Source of the DNA: Candidatus Magasanikbacteria bacterium GW2011_GWA2_56_11 | GTDB lineage: Bacteria > Patescibacteriota > Patescibacteriia > Magasanikbacterales > UBA922 | Direction of reading: 5' to 3' | Assembly (NCBI GenBank): GCA_001004885.1 | Contig: LCRX01000013.1 | Location: forward strand, 1-47,988 | Length of the DNA: 47,988 nt | Part shown: one piece after another, positions 41,068 through 47,988 of the stretch | Position numbering within the stretch: position 1 is the first letter of the stretch | How the letters are laid out: each line of letters opens with the position of its first letter | Position numbers and translations under genes: made by a program | Notes under the pieces: generated by a model | Seen by the model: only the letters and a program-made list of their open reading frames with translations | Told to the model about the DNA's origin: nothing | The model's database searches: none

Positions 41068-41274
41068 ATGGGTTCCCTGTCGCCCGTCACATCCGTACCA
41101 CCCGATGATCCGCGCGTCCGATACCAAAAGCTGGAGCGGGCGTATTATGATTTGGTAACAGAGATGGAGCGGTTGGAGAGGGAAGGAAAGCTCTTGCGCC
41201 ACCGGCTGCAAGAAGTGGTGGACAAGCAAAAAATGAAACAAATTTTGGAACATTTGGTGTCGGAGCGTGATTAA
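41068..41274 (+). CDS. Short coiled-coil protein
   Basis: A 68-residue protein. After a Pro-rich start it forms one long heptad-like helix (RYQKLERAYYDLVTEMERLE, then a further coil to EHLVSERD). No known domain. It lies 9 nt after the previous stop and 11 nt before the giant MORN gene, so it is probably co-translated and may be its partner. Confidence 0.6.
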   Translation: MGSLSPVTSVPPDDPRVRYQKLERAYYDLVTEMERLEREGKLLRHRLQEVVDKQKMKQILEHLVSERD

Positions 41275-41285
41275 TTAATACGCGT

Positions 41286-44200
41286 ATGGCTAACCCCCAG
41301 GATGAGACCGCTCTCCGGTCGGAACTTCAGGGACTTTTGGAACAGGCCAAAGAGACGGAACAGGTCGAAGATCTGGAAAGGCTAGTGGCCGGGCTGAAAG
41401 AAAATATTGAAATTAGGCTAAAAAAACGAGCGATTTTTTTGCGCCGGGAGATGGCCGAAATCGAAGCCCTCCTCGGCAATATTCCGGTCTCCTCGGCAGA
41501 CGCGGAAGAATTTCGGCGTCGAAAGGACGAACTGGCAGGGAAGGTGGAAAATGCTTTGCGCGAGCTTGATCGGCTCACGGCTGAATTCGCGCCTCTCGAG
41601 GCCATTCAGCGCCAGGGGCCGGGGATGACTCGGTTGGATACCGGAGAGCAGCCCGTTATTCTGCCGGACGGATCGGAGTACCGTGGCATCCTGCGTAATG
41701 GCATTCCTCATGCCGAGGGCTGGATTCGCCAGCCGGATGGGTATACTTTTGAGGGTCTGTTTAACATGGGCCACAAAGTCAGGGGTAAAAGTTGCAATCA
41801 GGCGGGACAGCTGGTGTACGAGGGAGAATTCGGCCCGGGTTCGGGTGTGTTGGCTGCCTTTGACGTGTATCAAGGATTTGGCAGTCTGTACGAACCCGAT
41901 AAAGGTATTATGTACGAGGGTCAGTTTAAGAATGACGAATTTGACGGCTACGGCAGATTTTATTATGAAGACCGCTCTTATATAACCGGTTATTTTAAAG
42001 ATGGCAAACTTCATGGATTGGCCACTAGATATTCGGCCGACGGCCAAGTGATCCGGCGCTCCCTGTGGGAGAAAAGTAAAGAAAAAACAAATTTTGTCGG
42101 CGATTATCCAATTCCGGATACGCCGGCTATGCTGGAGGTTTTACGCTTGATTGAACGCCCAAAAGTTAAAAAAGTATCAAGGCGAAACGATAGAACTCGG
42201 CAAATGGAAGAGGTGGAAGAACTGGTTGGCGGAGGCGGCGACCCGGCCGAGAAAATGGCCCGTTTGGCTATTATCATTGACCAGCAGCGCCAGGCCGCGC
42301 GCCTAAGCCGGCGGCTTCATGCCCTGCTCGACAGTGCCGCGACTCCCGAAGAAAAAATCGCTGAATTGGAAAGGACAGTCAGCCTCGAGAGCGAACGTGG
42401 GCGTTTTTCTCCGCAGATGGACGAACTTCATGCCCTGCTCGACAGTGCCGCGACTCCCGAAGAAAAAATCGCTGAATTGGAAAAAATACTTAAACGCGAA
42501 CGTCAGGTCGCGCACCTAAGCCGGCAGTTTGAGGAGTTGCTCAACAAAAATATTCCGTCCAAAGACAAAATAAATGAATTGGCGACGCGTCTTGACCGCG
42601 AGCCAGAGTCAGGCCGACTGGGCCGGTGGATACGAGAGAGCCTTGACGACGACATATCCGCCGAGGATAAAATAGTTGAAATTACAAAAATCGTTAAACG
42701 CGAGCGTCGGGGAGAACAAATGACGATTGAGCAGGAACAGGTCATTGAGGGCACGGCTACGGTTTTCCAGATACTGAATAACCAACGCTTAAGTCCGGCC
42801 GATAAGATTGCCAAACTGAAAATTATTCAGGCCGGGTTGCCGCCGGCATCGGGCCGGCTGGTCGAGGAGTTGGCGGAGGTTGTCGATGCCAGCCTGGAGC
42901 AGCTGGAAGAAGTCAAGGGACAAGCCGCTGGTTTTGGCAAATTCGAGCAAGTAGCCGAAAGCCTGGAAGCCAGGTCCGTGAACGATCCCTGGCGCGAGCG
43001 GGAAACGAACATTTATTACTGGTTGGATAGTCAAATCGTCGAAATTCTTCCGGGAAAAACCAGGGATAAACAGAAGCGTTTAAGACTGGCGAGAAACGGT
43101 GACGTGGTAACCGAAAAGGAATTCTTGGCTGATATTTTGCCGACCCTTTCTTTGCCGGAAAAGCTGGTCAAGCCAGACGAGCGCACCGGTTACCAGGTGT
43201 CCCATGATGATATCCGCGATCGTTTTCACCAGTGGCGCGCTGCCCGGGCCGCTCGCCTGCTACCGAGAGGAGCCCAGCAAGTACTTAAGGATATTGTCGA
43301 GGGGGATCGTGGACGGAAAAAAGAAGAGTTCAAATTTACAAAAGGCATTGGGATGAGTGCCGCCACCCTGTTTAAAGGCATTGAGAGGAGTATCGCGAGC
43401 CTGCTGGCCCGCGACAATGCCGGGATGTTAGTTATCAAAGAACATTTTCGTCCCCGTCAAGCTAATAAAATGAATCCGAGGGAGCTTGATGAAGAATACC
43501 GGAGGTTTTTGGATCAGGAAGTCTCTTACGAGCGTTTTAGTCCCAGCGCACTTTTGGCCGCCTTAGACAAAGAAATGCTGGCCAGCCTCGCTGCCCGTAA
43601 AATTACCGCCGGGCAGGACAAGAAAAAGAGACAGCGTCCGCTCACCCCGGACGATCTCTATAATTATCTATATCTTTGGGTATCGCACCACGATTTGCCG
43701 CAAGTTAAACGGCAGGCGATTAGGCGCCAGGGTGCGGTCATGGAAACAGAGTACGAAATTGAAGATGACCCCCACCGTCAGGGCCGCAAACGGTGGAAGA
43801 GCCCACCAGCCGCTGAACAGCCCTATGAAAAGGGTTTTGCACCGGCCCAGGAGCGGGTTGAAAGTTCGGAGCTTCAGACTGGTGACACACTTCATGCCGT
43901 GCCCGTTATTTTTTCCGATAGCGGCAGTCCAACTGGCATGACCACGGCCGAGGTGACAATTACCGAAGTGGCAGAAGGCGAGAGCGCCGGGGAATGGGAG
44001 TATTATTTTCGACCGGTTAAGGGTACTGACGAGGCGTGGTATGAACCCTGGAAACAGCATGCCAGCCGGCCAATAGCGTATTTTACTTCCCGCGAACTGG
44101 CCGAAGCGCGAGGCCTGGTAGAGCGACCGCCCGAAGATATAGAGCGGGAAAAACGCGAACGGATCGCTGACTGGGTCGATTTTATTTACCGGGAAGGCTG

Positions 44201-47200
44201 GATTCAGCGCACCACTACCGGTTTTGTGGTTTTGGTTGAGCGTTCGGGCCGGCACCGGAGGGACGAGCCGGATCTTGTACCCCGGGCTGTAACTTCGGTC
44301 GATCAGGCAGTAGAGGCAATATTGGCCCGGGCTAGCGAGGTGAATCGGCAAAAGTTCGACGGACGCGAGGAATATGCGGATCCGGACGAGGGGCTCGGCC
44401 GGATAGTTCACGAGCGCGAAGCCCGGCCGCAGCTTTCTCAACTTCAAGAATTTGCCCGTACTGGGATTACAGCCGAGTATCTGCGCCAGGAATTACCCCA
44501 GCTGATATCGGGGCACCATATTGACCGAGTCGGCGAGGTCGAACGGGGTTCGCCGGTAACATTGACCGTTGTCGGGACCGGGAGCCGCATCCGCGGACAT
44601 CTGGCTAGCGACGGCCTGGTGCGCGGACAGGAATTTACCGTCATTTTGGCCGAGCAGATTCCTCATAGTGACCAGAGTCAGATTCGCGAACCTGGAGAGC
44701 TCTATACGGCTCAGCTGGTAGATATCGTCCCTGGTGCCAGCCCGGATATCAGGCCTGAACTACGTATCGCCCCCGTGGCTACTCTGGGCGCGAAGGTCGA
44801 TGACGCTGACCGCGAAATCACGACAGCCACGCTCGACACAGCCGATTTTGTCCATGAAATTACACCGGAAAAAAGGGGTTTGGCGATGGACATCCTAGAG
44901 GGCAACGTGTTGCCGAGACTTTTGGTTGATGAAGAACAAATCTATAATGCTGCCGGAGAGCCAATAACAGGTAGAAGCAAAAAGCGTTTGGTTCTCCTCA
45001 GAGAAGATGAAGGTTATCTGCCGGTCGACGCAGATACGATGCGGGTGGAGCTTATGAAGAACATCGGCGCCGTAACTGCGGCCGGGCTGACCGTGGAGCA
45101 GATGCTTTACGTGGCCAGACAGTGGATAGACGGTCTTAATAAGAAACGTTTGCAAACAGTGGAACAATTTCAATTGGAACAAGAACGCCGTCCGCGCACC
45201 ATCGGCGACCTGGGCTGGTTCGAAACCAGCTCGGTGGAGTTTGTTTTTCGGGCTGGCGAACGGGTAAACCTAAAAATCAACGGCCTGCCCGACCCTCGGC
45301 TGGAAATTATCCGCGAGCGGGAGGCTTTTCGGATTGCGTATGACCGCGAGGCCGATCTTAATCTTACCTACTTGCCGGCGGAGAAACGCGTGGAGTGCTC
45401 GGGCCACGCCAATCTGCCGGACGAAGTGGAGCAGACCGAGACTCTGCCCGACGGCAGAATACGGTTGGTCTACCGCAATGGCAGCGCATACGAGGGTGAG
45501 GCGGACGCGGATGGCCAGCCGCACGGCCGGGGCGAGTTCGGCCGCTACGACGGCCGGCGCGCGGTCGGATCGTTCGTCCATGGCGCGGCCGAAGGAGCTT
45601 TGGAATTGCACCAGGGCGACGTATTGCTCGCCCGGTCTGCTTATACCCACGGCCGGCGCGAAGGACAGGCGGGCGTGCGGCGTCCGGACGGAAAGTGGCA
45701 GGTCTTTGCTTACGCGGGTGGTGCTGTCGCGGACGGCTATACGGCCATTTACTCCACCGAGGCGGACACGCAGCCGGGGAGCTACGAGATCTGGGAAGGC
45801 GACCGGCCGGTAGCAGAGGAAACTATGCCCGCTGAAAACGAGATCAAGGGGTTGGGCGCGTACGACGCGGGCGCTAAAAAGTTTGCCTTCGCCGACGGCA
45901 GCGAACTTCTGCTGCCGCCCATCGAGTTTAAGCTTCCCCCCGACAACAAGCTGCGAAAGCTTGAACCGGAATTCTTTCCGCGCTCTGCCGGGCGGCAGGA
46001 TTATCTGGCGTTTGCCTATCCGGGAAAAGAGGCGTCTGCCGCCAGTATTATTAAACTGCGCGGCCTGGACATCCGGCGCCTCACGGTCGAGACGAATGTG
46101 AATTCATCCACCGCCTCGGAGAGCGTAAATTCCGTCGCTGCCGTGAGAGAAAAATTCAATAAATTTTTGGCGGCGGCCGGCGAAGCGGTGAAACCGGCCG
46201 ATTTGGAAATTAACTTTCACGGTATTGCGGGCAAATATGTGGGGCAGACGACTACCGACCCGGACGGCAACCAGATCCCCGACGGCCAGGGCAGACTTGT
46301 GCTCAGCGACAAGTACCGCCGGGAAATAGTCGGCCGGTTTGAGCAGGGCCGGCCGGCGGAGTGCCGGGTGACCAAAAACGAGGCCGGCCGCAAAACCACT
46401 TACCAGGGAGAGCTGAACGAAAAAGGCGAGGCGCATGGCCGTGGCACTCTCTGGCTTAATGACCGTCTGCTGACCGAAATTAAAGGTATTTTTGTCGCCG
46501 ACCGGCTGCCGCAGCGCGCCGAGGTGCGCAAGCGCCAGGGCAGGTTGGAGTTTTTTTATGAGGGGGCGATAGGCGAGCAGGGTGAGCTGCAGTCCGCGCG
46601 GGCCCGCCTAAGGGCCGGCGAGAGCGTATACGAGGGATTGTTCGACAAGACGCGCTTCATCGAAGGGGAGCATTGGGTTGGCGCGACTGCCGGGAGTGAA
46701 GAGTTGCATTACAAAGGAACTTTCCAGGGCGAGGTGGTTACTGCGGACGAGCTCCGTTCGCCGTCTTACCTGGTGGGCATCCGCCGGGTTAATAACGAGC
46801 GCACACCCTGGGCCTATGCCACCTGGCAGGCCAACGGTTTGCCGGATCCGGACAGCGAAATAGAATATTTTGAGGCCTTGGGCCAGGCCGATGCCCGCAT
46901 GGGTTCGGGGGCCCCGCGGCAGAAAGCAAAACCGCCGGAGGCGGCTCCGGCAGCGGCCGAGGGTGGACTCGAGACCACGGCCGCGCCGGTTGAAGTAGGG
47001 TTTAGCGGTTCTCAGGCATTCTATACCGGGCAATATCGGCGGCGGACGGACGGCGCGAAGATATTTTACGGGCAAGGCGAGATGAGGGTACCAGATTTCA
47101 AGATAGTTTTTACCGGCGAATTCCGCGACCAGCGTCCGGTGCGCGGCCGGCTTGTTCAGGGCGAAGGCGCGGCCGCCACTACTTACGAGGGGCCGGTCAG

Positions 47201-47988
47201 TCCGTTTTTTCTACCCGACGGCGGGGCCGGAGTTATCACCATGCCGGACGGCCGGAAATGGAGCGGCACGTTTGCTGACGATCATCTTGTGGGCGTGGGA
47301 CAGTTCGTGAAAAACGACGAGCTGCAGTATGAAGGCCATTTCGCCCAAAGGGGAATTTTTGGCTACAGTGGGGGGGTAGTTGAACTGCCCCAACCCGAGG
47401 GGGAGGGGATTTTAGTCCGCCCCGGCGGCTTATGCGAAAAGGGGCGGTGGCGCATTGAAGATGGCAGGTTCGGAGCCGAATCCGCCACCGCGTTTTTTTC
47501 TTCTCTCGAAGACGCGCGGCATGACCGGAATCCGCTCTCGAGCGTGGACGTGCACGAGAAAAAGGGCGGAGTAATGATCAGAGTTTTGGGCCACCGTTTG
47601 CGCTACGAGGGCAATACCGTGGAAATAGGCGGGCGGCGAGTGCCGGGATGGCGCGGGCAAGTAGATTTTGAGGGATACATTCCCGGCTCCCGGTTTGAGG
47701 GCCTGTTTGCGGACGGAAAGCCGGTCAGCGGATCGATTATATCCAATAATCAAGGATCAGTTTACACCGGCCCGGTGAACGAAAATTTTTTGCCCCATGG
47801 CCAGGCAGGGGTTTATCGCTGCGGCGACAACGAATATGAGGGCGACTTCATCAACGGTAAGCTCACGGCCGGGAGGCGTCTAAGCGGCGAGTCGGTGCCG
47901 GAGTACGAGGGTGAATTCGCCGGCGCGCTCCTGGGCAGCGACGGCCGGTGGCAAGAGCCTAAGCCGCATGGCCGGGGCATGTTTTTTG
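41286..47988 (+). CDS. Giant MORN-repeat protein, 3' partial (more than 2,230 codons)
   Basis: An uninterrupted frame runs from ATG 41286 to the window end. Residues 1-110 form a coiled coil. Residues about 125-260 contain MORN repeats (YEGEFGPGSG, MYEGQFKNDEFDGYGRF, KDGKLHGLATRY). Residues about 340-530 hold a run of about 37-residue helical repeats (LHALLDSAATPEEKIAELE and relatives). A middle region without recognised domains follows. From about residue 1390 to the end come many more MORN-type hairpins (AYEGEADADGQPHGRGEF, YQGELNEKGEAHGRGTL, RFEGLFADGKPVSG). MORN hairpins make elongated scaffolds that bind lipids or proteins. No signal peptide is seen. Last visible gene of the envelope operon. 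Confidence 0.85.
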   Translation, partial: MANPQDETALRSELQGLLEQAKETEQVEDLERLVAGLKENIEIRLKKRAIFLRREMAEIEALLGNIPVSSADAEEFRRRKDELAGKVENALRELDRLTAEFAPLEAIQRQGPGMTRLDTGEQPVILPDGSEYRGILRNGIPHAEGWIRQPDGYTFEGLFNMGHKVRGKSCNQAGQLVYEGEFGPGSGVLAAFDVYQGFGSLYEPDKGIMYEGQFKNDEFDGYGRFYYEDRSYITGYFKDGKLHGLATRYSADGQVIRRSLWEKSKEKTNFVGDYPIPDTPAMLEVLRLIERPKVKKVSRRNDRTRQMEEVEELVGGGGDPAEKMARLAIIIDQQRQAARLSRRLHALLDSAATPEEKIAELERTVSLESERGRFSPQMDELHALLDSAATPEEKIAELEKILKRERQVAHLSRQFEELLNKNIPSKDKINELATRLDREPESGRLGRWIRESLDDDISAEDKIVEITKIVKRERRGEQMTIEQEQVIEGTATVFQILNNQRLSPADKIAKLKIIQAGLPPASGRLVEELAEVVDASLEQLEEVKGQAAGFGKFEQVAESLEARSVNDPWRERETNIYYWLDSQIVEILPGKTRDKQKRLRLARNGDVVTEKEFLADILPTLSLPEKLVKPDERTGYQVSHDDIRDRFHQWRAARAARLLPRGAQQVLKDIVEGDRGRKKEEFKFTKGIGMSAATLFKGIERSIASLLARDNAGMLVIKEHFRPRQANKMNPRELDEEYRRFLDQEVSYERFSPSALLAALDKEMLASLAARKITAGQDKKKRQRPLTPDDLYNYLYLWVSHHDLPQVKRQAIRRQGAVMETEYEIEDDPHRQGRKRWKSPPAAEQPYEKGFAPAQERVESSELQTGDTLHAVPVIFSDSGSPTGMTTAEVTITEVAEGESAGEWEYYFRPVKGTDEAWYEPWKQHASRPIAYFTSRELAEARGLVERPPEDIEREKRERIADWVDFIYREGWIQRTTTGFVVLVERSGRHRRDEPDLVPRAVTSVDQAVEAILARASEVNRQKFDGREEYADPDEGLGRIVHEREARPQLSQLQEFARTGITAEYLRQELPQLISGHHIDRVGEVERGSPVTLTVVGTGSRIRGHLASDGLVRGQEFTVILAEQIPHSDQSQIREPGELYTAQLVDIVPGASPDIRPELRIAPVATLGAKVDDADREITTATLDTADFVHEITPEKRGLAMDILEGNVLPRLLVDEEQIYNAAGEPITGRSKKRLVLLREDEGYLPVDADTMRVELMKNIGAVTAAGLTVEQMLYVARQWIDGLNKKRLQTVEQFQLEQERRPRTIGDLGWFETSSVEFVFRAGERVNLKINGLPDPRLEIIREREAFRIAYDREADLNLTYLPAEKRVECSGHANLPDEVEQTETLPDGRIRLVYRNGSAYEGEADADGQPHGRGEFGRYDGRRAVGSFVHGAAEGALELHQGDVLLARSAYTHGRREGQAGVRRPDGKWQVFAYAGGAVADGYTAIYSTEADTQPGSYEIWEGDRPVAEETMPAENEIKGLGAYDAGAKKFAFADGSELLLPPIEFKLPPDNKLRKLEPEFFPRSAGRQDYLAFAYPGKEASAASIIKLRGLDIRRLTVETNVNSSTASESVNSVAAVREKFNKFLAAAGEAVKPADLEINFHGIAGKYVGQTTTDPDGNQIPDGQGRLVLSDKYRREIVGRFEQGRPAECRVTKNEAGRKTTYQGELNEKGEAHGRGTLWLNDRLLTEIKGIFVADRLPQRAEVRKRQGRLEFFYEGAIGEQGELQSARARLRAGESVYEGLFDKTRFIEGEHWVGATAGSEELHYKGTFQGEVVTADELRSPSYLVGIRRVNNERTPWAYATWQANGLPDPDSEIEYFEALGQADARMGSGAPRQKAKPPEAAPAAAEGGLETTAAPVEVGFSGSQAFYTGQYRRRTDGAKIFYGQGEMRVPDFKIVFTGEFRDQRPVRGRLVQGEGAAATTYEGPVSPFFLPDGGAGVITMPDGRKWSGTFADDHLVGVGQFVKNDELQYEGHFAQRGIFGYSGGVVELPQPEGEGILVRPGGLCEKGRWRIEDGRFGAESATAFFSSLEDARHDRNPLSSVDVHEKKGGVMIRVLGHRLRYEGNTVEIGGRRVPGWRGQVDFEGYIPGSRFEGLFADGKPVSGSIISNNQGSVYTGPVNENFLPHGQAGVYRCGDNEYEGDFINGKLTAGRRLSGESVPEYEGEFAGALLGSDGRWQEPKPHGRGMFF
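42315..42483 (+). repeat. Exact 58-nt direct repeat inside the MORN gene
   Basis: 42315-42372 and 42426-42483 are identical, with an offset of 111 nt (37 codons). Both encode HALLDSAATPEEKIAELE. Flanking units of the same helical repeat have diverged far more, so this pair is a recent duplication or conversion. Confidence 0.95.

Overview
The window looks like a chromosome segment of a Patescibacteria/CPR bacterium, probably near the Parcubacteria. This rests on gene content and style: short housekeeping genes without recognisable Shine-Dalgarno (SD) sequences, Asp-rich calcium-type repeat proteins anchored by one membrane helix, several very large surface-type proteins with no obvious homologue, and a minimal ftsA-ftsZ-nrdR block. 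Base composition is high in G+C for that group. The standard code applies: TGA is used as a stop. There is no rRNA, CRISPR array or intact mobile element.

Layout. Positions 1-2523 hold three adjacent Asp-rich repeat proteins. Positions 2550-10294 are a co-directional housekeeping block: ybeY, dgkA, ftsA, ftsZ, nrdR, a membrane protein, an O6-alkylguanine methyltransferase, an HtrA-type protease and pyruvate kinase. A PEP synthase fused to a membrane-anchored domain follows. Positions 13.9-21.8 kb encode three large secreted proteins (a GH123/DUF4091-like protein, a phage-fibre-like repeat protein and a 12-module Ig-like repeat protein), each closed by a terminator. Positions 21.8-35 kb are a mosaic: a Cys-rich lipoprotein, an ABC-F ATPase, unknown genes with GTG starts and structured leaders, two large zincin-like proteins, a truncated phosphoesterase, a transposase remnant, tRNA fragments and tRNA-Asp. 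Positions 35-37.7 kb carry, on the minus strand, a small RNA, rplT, rpmI, infC, tmRNA and smpB. Positions 37.7 kb to the end are a tight plus-strand operon of envelope proteins leading into a MORN-repeat ORF of more than 2,230 codons that runs out of the window.

The main points of interest are: (i) a dispersed intergenic element whose two copies differ by changes that keep RNA pairing, so it is probably a structured RNA family; (ii) a small RNA gene with its own promoter and a hairpin loop that mimics the 16S anti-SD sequence, in a genome where SD sequences are seen mainly on foreign-looking cassettes; (iii) a leader of about 345 nt with several stems before an unknown SD-led gene; (iv) three genes (ftsA, ppsA, the Ig-like protein) that each lack an internal piece of about 120-145 nt, either a real deletion process or an assembly fault; (v) a T9 tract that splits a lipoprotein signal peptide from its body.

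Promoters are unusually easy to see here: at least nine show -35 and -10 boxes separated by exactly 17 nt.
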